A stretch of DNA of 7,124 nt, from NCBI GenBank assembly GCA_029239935.1, contig JARBTY010000160.1, positions 1 to 7,124 of the forward strand, given 5' to 3'. The position numbers and the translations under genes were made by a program. Positions 1-5,069 of this stretch are shown here, in pieces. The DNA is from Clostridia bacterium. Lineage in GTDB: Bacteria > Bacillota_A > Clostridia > Lachnospirales > Cellulosilyticaceae. The notes below the pieces were generated by a model, which worked only from the letters and a program-made list of their open reading frames with translations, did no database searches and was not told where the DNA came from. The number at the start of each line of letters is the position of its first letter. Within the stretch, counting starts at the first letter, position 1.

Positions 1-1
1 T

Positions 2-1021
2 ACACAAGAAGGCATGAAGATGCTTTCAAACTTTGTTCACAATGTTTGTGGATGCACAGGTGACTGGAAAATGGATTCTTTCGTAGAAACAAGCATTGCA
101 ACGCTTCGTGAAAAGATAGGTAACGGAAAAGTGCTATGTGCCCTATCAGGCGGAGTAGACTCTTCAGTAGCTGCTGTTATGCTCTCTAAAGCTATTGGTA
201 AACAGCTTACATGTGTATTTGTAGACCATGGGTTACTTAGAAAAGATGAAGGTGATGAAGTAGAAGCGGTATTTGGTCCAGAAGGACACTATGACCTTAA
301 CTTTATCCGTGTTAATGCACAAGATAGATTTTATGAAAAATTAAAAGGTATCGAAGAGCCAGAAGCTAAAAGAAAAATCATTGGTGAAGAATTCATTCGT
401 GTATTTGAAGAAGAAGCTAGGAAAATTGGCTCTGTTGATTTCTTAGTTCAAGGAACGATTTATCCAGACGTGATTGAAAGTGGGCTTGGTAAATCAGCAG
501 TCATTAAATCACACCATAATGTAGGTGGACTTCCTGATTGTGTAGACTTTAAAGAAATCATTGAGCCATTACGTCTCTTATTTAAAGATGAGGTGCGCAG
601 GGCAGGTTTAGAATTAGATATTCCAGAATACCTTGTATTTAGACAACCTTTCCCAGGTCCAGGTCTTGGCATTAGAATCATTGGTGATGTCACTCCAGAG
701 AAAGTAAAAATTGTACAAGATGCAGACTTTATTTATCGCGAAGAAATCGCAAAAGCAGGCATCGCAAAAGAAATTGGCCAGTACTTTGCAGCCCTTACCA
801 ATATGCGTTCAGTAGGTGTCATGGGGGATGAAAGAACTTATGATTATGCTATTGCACTTCGTGCCGTAACAACAAGTGACTTCATGACAGCAGAATCAGC
901 AGAGCTTCCATGGGAAGTACTTGGAAAAGTAACAACTAGAATTGTAAATGAAGTAAAAGGGGTTAACCGTGTTATGTATGACTGCACAGGAAAACCACCA
1001 GCTACGATTGAATTTGAATAA
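2..1021 (+). CDS. guaA: GMP synthase (glutamine-hydrolysing), 3' part
   Basis: GMP synthase makes GMP from XMP, ATP and glutamine in the cytosol, the last step of guanine nucleotide synthesis. The gene is cut by the window start: the frame is open from base 2 and 339 residues are visible. They begin at the end of the glutamine amidotransferase domain ([11 protein letters not shown]). The ATP-pyrophosphatase domain follows, with the PP-loop SGGVDSS at visible residues 49-55 and the family stretches VDHGLLRK and [16 protein letters not shown]. The C-terminal dimerisation domain ends in [10 protein letters not shown], close to the usual [10 protein letters not shown]. The ATG at 14 is internal and not the true start, because the motif context continues upstream of it. 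The C-terminus is intact and a terminator follows directly, so guaA is the last gene of its transcript. Confidence 0.97.
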   Translation, partial: TQEGMKMLSNFVHNVCGCTGDWKMDSFVETSIATLREKIGNGKVLCALSGGVDSSVAAVMLSKAIGKQLTCVFVDHGLLRKDEGDEVEAVFGPEGHYDLNFIRVNAQDRFYEKLKGIEEPEAKRKIIGEEFIRVFEEEARKIGSVDFLVQGTIYPDVIESGLGKSAVIKSHHNVGGLPDCVDFKEIIEPLRLLFKDEVRRAGLELDIPEYLVFRQPFPGPGLGIRIIGDVTPEKVKIVQDADFIYREEIAKAGIAKEIGQYFAALTNMRSVGVMGDERTYDYAIALRAVTTSDFMTAESAELPWEVLGKVTTRIVNEVKGVNRVMYDCTGKPPATIEFE

Positions 1022-1028
1022 ATGAAAT

Positions 1029-1080
1029 AACGCTGGAAACCCACATAAATACTAGGTTTTCAGCGTTTGTTTTTGCTTTT
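1029..1080 (+). terminator. Intrinsic terminator of guaA
   Basis: A 13-bp stem pairs 1029-1041 (AACGCTGGAAACC) with 1055-1067 (GGTTTTCAGCGTT), with one G-U wobble. It is followed by a T-rich run interrupted by single G and C residues. It begins 8 bases after the guaA stop codon. Confidence 0.9.
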
Positions 1081-1136
1081 ATGCACAAACTTTATCCGCA
1101 ATTATAAAAATTTTTTCTTAAACTTAGAAAGGGAGC

Positions 1137-1165
1137 TTGAATTTATAGGCTTTTGATTCTAAAAA
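1137..1165 (+). promoter_or_regulatory. Weak possible promoter before the 1179-1268 hairpin
   Basis: TTGAAT at 1137-1142 is followed by a 17-base spacer and TAAAAA at 1160-1165. The -35 and spacing are good but the -10 is poor. If real, transcription would start a few bases before the long hairpin at 1179. In sequence this AT-rich, chance matches are common. Confidence 0.25.
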
Positions 1166-1178
1166 TTTGCAAATATCA

Positions 1179-1268
1179 GCTGGGTAAGTGAGGGCGTCTT
1201 TCGGCTTGACTCGGGTTAAGGCCGAGGGCAAAAGCGGGAAAGTTGTAAGATGCCCTTGCTTGCCCAGC
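1179..1268. ncRNA. Long structured hairpin element (candidate small RNA or palindromic repeat)
   Basis: This 90-base segment is clearly GC-richer than the AT-rich spacer around it and folds almost completely. Bases 1179-1200 pair with 1247-1268 over 22 consecutive positions, counting four G-U wobbles. Directly stacked on this, 1201-1210 (TCGGCTTGAC) pairs with 1215-1225 around a 4-base TCGG loop, with G1220 bulged. The only sizeable unpaired part is a 21-base 3' bulge at 1226-1246. The wobble-tolerant pairing suggests selection on an RNA structure read on the + strand. A dispersed palindromic repeat or miniature mobile element would look similar. No U-run follows the stem, so it is not an ordinary terminator, and no reverse transcriptase or transposase is next to it. 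I do not recognise a known RNA family. Confidence 0.5.
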
Positions 1269-1366
1269 GAACCTCATATAGATACTTAAAGTATAAAGAG
1301 AAGGGGCGTTACCTTATTTAATTGTGTATTTGAAAAACATATTCCACTATTTTAAAAATCTATCAA

Positions 1367-1410
1367 TAATTTTTCGTACACAGATTTTAAAAAGTGTGTA
1401 CGAAAAATTA
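1367..1410. repeat. 16-bp perfect inverted repeat
   Basis: TAATTTTTCGTACACA at 1367-1382 is exactly complementary to 1395-1410, around a 12-base loop (GATTTTAAAAAG) that is itself nearly palindromic. It lies about 110 bp upstream of the promoter of the HPr-like gene. There is no T-run beyond the arms on either strand, which argues against a simple terminator. It could be a protein-binding operator, a bidirectional RNA hairpin or the relic of a small element. The role is unknown. Confidence 0.6.
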
Positions 1411-1428
1411 AAAATGTGTCAAATGTTG

Positions 1429-1443
1429 ATCTTTATTAAAGAT
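1429..1443. repeat. Short perfect palindrome ATCTTTATTAAAGAT
   Basis: A 15-base perfect palindrome with one central base (7-bp half-sites) lies 52 bp upstream of the -35 box of the HPr-like gene promoter. Its size and symmetry fit a dimeric repressor operator, but palindromes of this AT content also arise by chance. Confidence 0.25.
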
Positions 1444-1494
1444 AGTATAAATGTGAAGTGAAAACTCATACTAAGAGTCTTTTCTATTTTTATG

Positions 1495-1523
1495 TTGTAA
1501 AAAACAGCTTTTTATCCTATACT
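1495..1523 (+). promoter_or_regulatory. Sigma-A promoter of the HPr-like gene
   Basis: TTGTAA at 1495-1500, a 17-base spacer and TATACT at 1518-1523 form a near-consensus vegetative promoter. Transcription would start near 1530, leaving a 5' leader of about 30 bases with a GGGAGAG ribosome binding site at about 1548-1554. Confidence 0.7.
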
Positions 1524-1560
1524 AAGGTTAAATTAAGTATAAAATAAGGGAGAGATATAA

Positions 1561-1794
1561 ATGAAAAAACCTATAAAAGTAAAAAACATTGGGCACATTC
1601 AGCAGATTAATCAAGTTGTCAGTAAGTATCCTTTTGATATATGGATTCATAGTAAAAGTGGTATGGTAGATGCAAAATCAATTCTGGGTATTTTTGCTTT
1701 AAGTTTAAATGAAGAATTGTTTCTTGTAACGGACGATGATGTAGATGCCCGTCAGCTTTATACAGAGTTATCCGAGTATATGGAGATGGAGTAG
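1561..1794 (+). CDS. HPr-like protein lacking the canonical phospho-histidine motif
   Basis: A 77-residue protein related to HPr, the phosphocarrier of the sugar phosphotransferase system. The match is in the second half: SKSGMVDAKSILGIFAL (residues 31-47) follows the HPr pattern around regulatory Ser46, and Ser40 here aligns with that serine. DDVDARQLYTELSEYM then matches the C-terminal helix. The first half lacks the GIHARPA signature that holds the phosphorylated His15. GHIQQI (residues 11-16) lies nearby, but its His12 is displaced and has no ARP after it. It is also slightly shorter than normal HPr (about 85-90 residues). It probably cannot carry phosphate in sugar transport and may act as a regulator or binding partner, as Crh does in Bacillus, where His15 is a glutamine. 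It has its own promoter and terminator, so it is monocistronic. GGGAGAG precedes the ATG. Confidence 0.8.
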   Translation: MKKPIKVKNIGHIQQINQVVSKYPFDIWIHSKSGMVDAKSILGIFALSLNEELFLVTDDDVDARQLYTELSEYMEME

Positions 1795-1829
1795 TCAACA
1801 ATTGGGATGTATCATTTAAAAGGATAGAG

Positions 1830-1868
1830 CTGGATTATACTGTATAAAATCAGATAGTCCAGTTTTTT
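1830..1868 (+). terminator. Intrinsic terminator of the HPr-like gene
   Basis: CTGGATTATACTG at 1830-1842 pairs with CAGATAGTCCAG at 1851-1862, giving 12 bp with one bulged A and one G-U pair, followed by TTTTTT at 1863-1868. Confidence 0.85.
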
Positions 1869-1875
1869 ATTTCCA

Positions 1876-1909
1876 AATTTAGTATGGAAAATGAATACTA
1901 TAGAATTTT
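1876..1909. repeat. Imperfect inverted repeat upstream of the patatin promoter
   Basis: TAGTAT at 1880-1885 pairs with ATACTA at 1895-1900. The pairing extends outward to AAATT/AATTT with a 3-base bulge on the 3' side. It ends about 20 bp before the -35 box at 1930, so it may be an operator. It is AT-rich and unproven. Confidence 0.25.
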
Positions 1910-1929
1910 AGTCCCAATACTCTTGAATG

Positions 1930-1958
1930 TTGAAAATAGTCTTTATATTTAATATAAT
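1930..1958 (+). promoter_or_regulatory. Sigma-A promoter of the patatin gene
   Basis: TTGAAA at 1930-1935, a 17-base spacer and a perfect TATAAT at 1953-1958. The predicted start near 1965 leaves a leader of about 30 bases before the ATG at 1996. Confidence 0.8.
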
Positions 1959-1995
1959 TAAACTTAAGGTGTAATAATAGAAAGAGGTGGAGCGT

Positions 1996-3216
1996 ATGCT
2001 TGGACTGGCTTTAGAAGGTGGAGGAGCAAAAGGGGCTTTTCATATGGGGGCAGTAAAAGCTTTACTAGAAGAAGGATATCATTTTGATGGCGTTGCAGGG
2101 ACATCTATAGGTGCAGTGAACGGTGCTGTCATTGTTCAAGGAGATTTTGAACTGGGATACAGTTGGTGGGAAAAGATGGAAAACTCTTTGCTCTTTGATA
2201 TTGATCAGACACAGATAGAAAAAATTATGAATAAAAAAATAGATAAAGAAGTGGTTGGTTATTTAACTTCAAAAATAAAAGATATTATAGAGAATAGAGG
2301 TCTTGATACAAGCAGAATGAGAGAGGTGCTTAGTACACTCGTAAAGGAAGAAAAAATACGAAGCTCTCAAATGGACTTAGGTATTGTTACAGTCTCGGTA
2401 TCAGACTTAAAACCCTTAGAACTTTATAAAGAAGATATACCAGAAGGGATGATGGTAAGCTATTTGATGGCCAGTGCCAACCTGCCTGTTTTTAAGATAG
2501 AACCCATAGAAGGAAAATTTTATATAGATGGTGCATTTTATGATAATTGTCCTATTAATATGCTTGTGAGAAAGGGGTACAAGGAAATAATAGCCATAAG
2601 AACTTTTGGAATAGGGCTTGTGAGAAAAATTGAGGATGAAAATGTAAAAGTAATCAATATTGTACCTTCGGAGGACCTGGGTAATATCTTGAACTTTGAC
2701 AACAAGCTGATTCAAAGCAACTTGAAAATGGGGTATTATGATGCGATGCGCGCTATTAAGGGGCTTAAGGGAAAAAAATATTATATCGAACCTGGTGTTC
2801 GTGAAAGCACATTTCTTTATAGTCTGTTAGCTCTTCCTAAAAAGAGTATAAAAGAAATAGGAGAAATGATGGGGTTGCCGCAGATGGAACCCAAAAGGAT
2901 GCTGCTTGAAAGGATAGTACCAGAGGCAGCACATATGCTTTCACTGCCTGTTACAGCCACTTATCAGGATATTATACTGGGAATTTTGGAAGGCGTGGCA
3001 AAGGAACGGGAGATTGAAAGATATAAAATAAGGAAGTTCAGTAGTTTTGTAGAAGAAATCAAAGCAACAGAATCTAAAGAGAAAAATAGTGCCTCCTCAT
3101 TGATTTTAAATATCGCAGGAAAAACAAAATTGAAATCAGTTTTTGCAAAAGAAATGATTTTAAAAAAGATAGAAGAGGAGCTGCTCGGTGTACTAAGGGC
3201 AGAGAAATTTGAGTAA
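1996..3216 (+). CDS. Patatin-family phospholipase/acyl hydrolase
   Basis: A 406-residue serine acyl hydrolase of the patatin family, which cleaves fatty acyl groups from phospholipids or other lipids using a Ser-Asp dyad. The glycine-rich oxyanion motif GGGAKG is at residues 8-13. The nucleophile elbow GTSIG is at 35-39 (Ser37), ASANLP at 159-164, and the catalytic DGA with Asp178 at 178-180, followed by DNCP. The catalytic domain fills roughly residues 1-280. The remaining 125 residues are charged and helical-looking, with no motif I recognise. No signal peptide is seen, so the protein should be cytosolic or membrane-peripheral. I chose ATG 1996 because AGAGGTGG ends 5 bases before it. A GTG at 1987 lies inside that Shine-Dalgarno and would add only MER. 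The gene has its own promoter and no obvious terminator before the next promoter. The substrate cannot be told from sequence. Confidence 0.9.
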   Translation: MLGLALEGGGAKGAFHMGAVKALLEEGYHFDGVAGTSIGAVNGAVIVQGDFELGYSWWEKMENSLLFDIDQTQIEKIMNKKIDKEVVGYLTSKIKDIIENRGLDTSRMREVLSTLVKEEKIRSSQMDLGIVTVSVSDLKPLELYKEDIPEGMMVSYLMASANLPVFKIEPIEGKFYIDGAFYDNCPINMLVRKGYKEIIAIRTFGIGLVRKIEDENVKVINIVPSEDLGNILNFDNKLIQSNLKMGYYDAMRAIKGLKGKKYYIEPGVRESTFLYSLLALPKKSIKEIGEMMGLPQMEPKRMLLERIVPEAAHMLSLPVTATYQDIILGILEGVAKEREIERYKIRKFSSFVEEIKATESKEKNSASSLILNIAGKTKLKSVFAKEMILKKIEEELLGVLRAEKFE

Positions 3217-3250
3217 GTTTTAAATGGTTATTATTCCCTATCAGATGGTG

Positions 3251-3281
3251 TTGACATTAACGCTGCGTCATAGTTTATAGT
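3251..3281 (+). promoter_or_regulatory. MerR-type promoter/operator with 19-bp spacer
   Basis: TTGACA (3251-3256) and TATAGT (3276-3281) are separated by exactly 19 bases. MerR regulators act on such over-long spacers by twisting the DNA. The spacer holds an imperfect dyad around TAACGCTGCGTCA (3258-3270). It sits just upstream of a MerR-family gene, so autoregulation is the simple reading. The ribosome binding site AGGAGGTG follows at 3291-3298. Confidence 0.75.
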
Positions 3282-3303
3282 TAGCTTATCAGGAGGTGAG
3301 AAG

Positions 3304-4065
3304 ATGGAATATACGGTGCATAAGCTAAGCCAATTAGCAGGTGTGAGCACCAGAACCCTTAGGTATTATGATGAAATCGATATACTTAGCCCAGCCAGAA
3401 TCAATTCATCAGGCTATCGGATTTATGGGGAAAAGGAAGTTGACAGACTGCAGCAGATCTTGTTTTACAGAGAGCTTGGAGTGAGTCTAGAGGATATAAA
3501 AAAGATTATGAATGAGCCTACATTTGATGGAGAAGCTGCACTCAAAGAACATCGAAAGCAGCTCCTTGAAAAAAGAAAACAACTGGATTTATTAATAGCT
3601 AATGTAGAGAAGACATTAGCGCAATCAGAAAGGGGAATTAAAATGGATGATCAAGAAAAGTTTGAAGGATTTAAACAAAAAATGGTAGAGGATAATGAAA
3701 AAACATACGGAAAGGAAATAAGAGAAAAATATGGGGAAGAAACAGTTAACAGATCTAATGACAAACTAAAAAATATGACTGAAGAATACAAGGAGGTGAA
3801 GGCCTTAGAAGAGTCAGTTAAAGAAACATTGGCAGAAGCTTTTGAAATAGGAAATCCAGCGGGAGAGCTGGCTCAGAAAGCTGCCGACCTCCATAGACAA
3901 TGGCTGACTTATTACTGGAGTGACTACAGCAAAGAAGCCCATGTAGGCCTTACCAACATGTATGTTCAGGATGAGAGATTCAGAGCGTATTATGATGAAA
4001 AGCAGCCTGGCACAGCAGAGTTTTTAAGAGATGCGGTTTTAGTTTATACCGGTGTAAAAGGTTGA
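3304..4065 (+). CDS. MerR-family transcriptional regulator, TipA/Mta type
   Basis: A 253-residue regulator with two domains. Residues 1-70 are the MerR winged helix-turn-helix (YTVHKLSQLAGVSTRTLRYY, then GYRIYGEKEVDRLQQI). Residues about 75-110 are a charged helix that should form the dimer coiled coil. Residues about 115-253 are a TipAS-like antibiotic-recognition domain (TYGKEIREKYG; YVQDERFRAYYDEKQPGTAEFL near the end). Length and layout match Streptomyces TipAL and Bacillus Mta, which sense drugs and activate their own promoter and those of transporters. The 19-bp-spaced promoter directly upstream fits autoregulation. AGGAGGTG stands 5 bases before the ATG. Met114 (ATG 3643) is preceded by AGGGG at a 7-base distance, at the junction where TipA makes its short TipAS form. 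The stop overlaps the next gene, so the two are probably coupled. The ligand is unknown. Confidence 0.9.
   Translation: MEYTVHKLSQLAGVSTRTLRYYDEIDILSPARINSSGYRIYGEKEVDRLQQILFYRELGVSLEDIKKIMNEPTFDGEAALKEHRKQLLEKRKQLDLLIANVEKTLAQSERGIKMDDQEKFEGFKQKMVEDNEKTYGKEIREKYGEETVNRSNDKLKNMTEEYKEVKALEESVKETLAEAFEIGNPAGELAQKAADLHRQWLTYYWSDYSKEAHVGLTNMYVQDERFRAYYDEKQPGTAEFLRDAVLVYTGVKG
3631..3645 (+). promoter_or_regulatory. Possible internal ribosome binding site and start for a TipAS-like short form
   Basis: AGGGG at 3631-3635 is 7 bases before in-frame ATG 3643 (Met114 of the regulator). Starting there would give a 140-residue protein consisting only of the ligand-binding domain. Streptomyces tipA makes a short TipAS of similar size from a start at the same domain junction. 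The family precedent is known; the use of this start is inferred. Confidence 0.4.
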
Positions 4066-4541
4066 TAGAATGTTTTGAGCCGCTCATAAATAGGGAGTGT
4101 AAGATTTTAATTTTAGGATCGATGCCAGGGGTTACGTCTTTAGAAAAAGAGCAGTATTATGGTCATCCCAGAAATTATTTTTGGCACATACTCTATGCCT
4201 TGTTTAATGAGTGTTACGAGGAAGAATATGAACAGAAAAAAGCTTTTCTTTTGCGGCACAAAATTGCTTTATGGGATGTACTTCAAAGCTGTGAAAGAGC
4301 AGGGAGTCTGGATGCTGACATCAAAAATGAAGAAGTTAATGATTTTGATTGGCTTTTTAAAACCTATCCTAATATTAAAAATGTATTTTTTAATGGCACC
4401 AAAGCCTATGAGAGTTTTAGAAAAAAGGTAGGTTTTAAATATGAGGGGATCCGTATTCAAAAATTGCCGTCTACTAGCCCAGCACATGCGGTGAGATTTG
4501 AAGATAAATTGGCAGCATGGAAGGTCATAACATCTTGCTAA
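4062..4541 (+). CDS. Uracil-DNA glycosylase superfamily, family 6 (hypoxanthine/deoxyinosine DNA glycosylase)
   Basis: A 159-residue DNA-repair enzyme that should remove deaminated bases from DNA. It matches the deoxyinosine (hypoxanthine) DNA glycosylase branch of the UDG superfamily. Motif 1 is ILGSMPG (residues 17-23), followed by YYGHPRNYFW (32-41), whose Asn38 aligns with the catalytic asparagine of that family. LWDVLQSCERAGSLD (70-84) and the second motif LPSTSPAHA (135-143) complete the signature. The length is normal for the family. The start is TTG at 4062: the first in-frame ATG falls inside motif 1, and the TTG gives the usual short N-terminus of about 13 residues. TTGA overlaps the stop of the MerR gene, with only GGTG as a weak Shine-Dalgarno, so translation likely depends on ribosomes finishing the regulator. 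Its expression may therefore follow the regulator's drug signal. Confidence 0.88.
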   Translation: MIECFEPLINRECKILILGSMPGVTSLEKEQYYGHPRNYFWHILYALFNECYEEEYEQKKAFLLRHKIALWDVLQSCERAGSLDADIKNEEVNDFDWLFKTYPNIKNVFFNGTKAYESFRKKVGFKYEGIRIQKLPSTSPAHAVRFEDKLAAWKVITSC

Positions 4542-4563
4542 TAGTGTGAATCTATGCTATAAT
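4535..4563 (+). promoter_or_regulatory. Sigma-A promoter of the hflX leader
   Basis: TTGCTA at 4535-4540, a 17-base spacer and a perfect TATAAT at 4558-4563. The -35 box overlaps the last codon and stop of the glycosylase gene. Transcription should start near 4570, about 520 bases before hflX, producing a long leader that contains upstream ORFs and a terminator. Confidence 0.75.
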
Positions 4564-4587
4564 TCACAGTAACATAACAAAGAAAAG

Positions 4588-4740
4588 AGGTATCGAAAGG
4601 GATATGAAGTTAAGAAGATTCCGTTATTTCGTTTAATACAAATAACTTAATAAAGCAAGGTGACAAGCCTAAGAGACAGTTCTTTTAGTGTACCTTGTTT
4701 TGGATTCTTTTGATGAACTTTCATATATCCTTTTGATACT
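4588..4740 (+). promoter_or_regulatory. Folded leader RNA enclosing upstream ORF 1
   Basis: The transcript can close into a branched structure. The outer helix pairs 4588-4611 with 4716-4740 with small bulges and wobbles. It continues as 4613-4622 with 4702-4711 (one T-T mismatch). Inside are a perfect 7-bp hairpin (GTTATTT 4623-4629 with AAATAAC 4640-4646) and a longer arm pairing 4652-4661 with 4692-4701, tipped by CTAAGAGA/TCTTTTAG (4669-4676 with 4681-4688). The outer helix contains the Shine-Dalgarno, start codon and first codons of upstream ORF 1, so translation of that ORF and this fold exclude each other. That is the layout expected of a translation-sensing attenuator. The pairing is visible in the sequence; the regulatory role is inferred. 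Confidence 0.6.
4604..4636 (+). CDS. Upstream ORF 1, candidate leader peptide MKLRRFRYFV
   Basis: A 10-codon ORF ending in TAA, near the 5' end of the predicted hflX leader transcript. The purine-rich GAAAGGG at 4595-4601 is only 2 bases before the ATG, closer than ideal. A second candidate, AGAGG at 4586-4590, is rather far at 13 bases. The peptide is very basic and holds KLR (residues 2-4) and RFR (5-7). Arg/Lys-X-Arg/Lys is the established motif at which ribosomes carrying macrolides stall, as in the ErmD leader. A ribosome paused at Phe6-Arg7 would disrupt the 5' arms of the enclosing fold. The peptide is probably a sensor with no function of its own. Chance occurrence is possible, since the ORF is so short. 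Confidence 0.5.
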   Translation: MKLRRFRYFV

Positions 4741-4749
4741 TATAAGACC

Positions 4750-4797
4750 CTATACTATCTCAAACCATCCTGCATATTAAGGGGTGTTTGTGTATAG
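4750..4797 (+). promoter_or_regulatory. Leader hairpin before the attenuator terminator
   Basis: CTATAC (4750-4755) pairs with GTATAG (4792-4797), and CAAAC (4761-4765) with GTTTG (4786-4790). The pairing extends by ATCC/GGGT around a loop holding CTGCA. Loop bases 4766-4774 can also pair with 4816-4823 in the 5' arm of the following terminator, so this hairpin may take part in switching. The stem is visible; the switching role is speculative. Confidence 0.4.
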
Positions 4798-4813
4798 ATT
4801 TATAAGTATATAG

Positions 4814-4848
4814 GCTGCAGATGAAGTGAGTTCATTTGCAGCTTTTTT
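4814..4848 (+). terminator. Intrinsic terminator inside the hflX leader (candidate attenuator)
   Basis: GCTGCAGATGAA (4814-4825) pairs with TTCATTTGCAGC (4831-4842) over 12 bp with one G-U pair and a 5-base loop, followed by TTTTTT (4843-4848). It is about 245 bases upstream of hflX and 280 bases after the predicted transcription start. No protein gene ends here, so its place fits premature termination of the leader. Segment 4716-4724 can compete for 4821-4832 and would prevent the stem from forming. Confidence 0.85.
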
Positions 4849-4927
4849 ATGTTGTATGAAATGATTTCGCATAGAATCTAAAAAACTTATTACCCTATTT
4901 AGGAACAGTCAGAAAGGAGGTATTCGT

Positions 4928-4972
4928 GTGATTATGAAATCCAATATTTTTTATATCAGACTAAGAGGATAG
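4928..4972 (+). CDS. Upstream ORF 2, candidate leader peptide MIMKSNIFYIRLRG
   Basis: A 14-codon ORF from GTG 4928 to TAG 4970-4972, preceded by a strong AAAGGAGG (4913-4920) at a 7-base spacing. Such a ribosome binding site before so short a frame is good evidence that it is translated. The in-frame ATG at 4934 is the alternative start, at 13 bases. The peptide ends IRLRG: RLR at residues 11-13 is the same three residues that arrest macrolide-bound ribosomes in the ErmD leader. It lies between the leader terminator and hflX, so it is transcribed only on read-through or from an unseen promoter. A ribosome stalled at Leu12-Arg13 would reach the downstream stem that starts at 4974. It is probably a second sensing element for hflX. 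Confidence 0.5.
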   Translation: MIMKSNIFYIRLRG

Positions 4973-4973
4973 G

Positions 4974-5047
4974 GCGGAGTATATGAGGTGCCTTTCCAAT
5001 ATAAAAAGAGAAATTTTTGCATATGGAAAAGAAAATCATTGCTCCGT
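4974..5047 (+). promoter_or_regulatory. Second folded leader segment between upstream ORF 2 and hflX
   Basis: GCGGAGTA (4974-4981) pairs with TGCTCCGT (5040-5047) using two wobbles. It encloses a second hairpin pairing CTTTCCAATAT (4992-5002) with ATATGGAAAAG (5021-5031), with A-rich and T-rich inner arms. The base of the fold begins 2 bases after the stop of upstream ORF 2, so ribosomes there could open it. It also covers the start of the possible frame at 4983. It does not cover the hflX ribosome binding site at 5078-5083. Confidence 0.4.
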
Positions 5048-5069
5048 ACTATCAGGGAATTTAAAATAG
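4983..5069 (+). CDS. Possible upstream ORF 3, 28 codons
   Basis: ATG 4983 to TAG 5067-5069 encodes a basic 28-residue peptide beginning MRCLSNIKREIF. GGAG (4976-4979) is only 3 bases before the ATG and lies in a predicted stem. It ends 22 bases before hflX and could couple upstream ORF 2 to hflX through reinitiation. It contains a KRE stretch but no Arg/Lys-X-Arg/Lys motif. It resembles nothing I know and may be a chance frame. Confidence 0.2.
   Translation: MRCLSNIKREIFAYGKENHCSVLSGNLK

Noticed and set aside
460..1044. Minus-strand open frames across guaA
   Set aside because: They lie opposite a conserved coding sequence, carry no recognisable motif and have no ribosome binding site; they mirror guaA codon bias.
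1367..1410. Inverted repeat as a transcription terminator
   Set aside because: No T-run follows the stem on either strand, and no gene ends nearby: guaA already has its terminator at 1029-1080.
1987..1995. GTG at 1987 as the start of the patatin gene
   Set aside because: The GTG lies inside the AGAGGTGG that serves ATG 1996, has no Shine-Dalgarno of its own, and the family N-terminus begins right at the ATG.
4159..4431. 90-codon frame in another phase of the glycosylase gene
   Set aside because: It is fully contained in the glycosylase gene, which shows all family motifs, and the product resembles nothing.
4570..4740. 6S RNA (ssrS) as the identity of the folded leader
   Set aside because: The size and long-hairpin shape fit roughly, but there is no two-sided central bubble: the 3' side has no unpaired partner to 4623-4651. 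A short basic ORF with a nearby Shine-Dalgarno lies in the stem, and the context is an hflX leader ending in a terminator.
4849..4881. Ten-codon frame MLYEMISHRI after the leader terminator
   Set aside because: It starts in the terminator's T-run with no Shine-Dalgarno and has no stalling motif.
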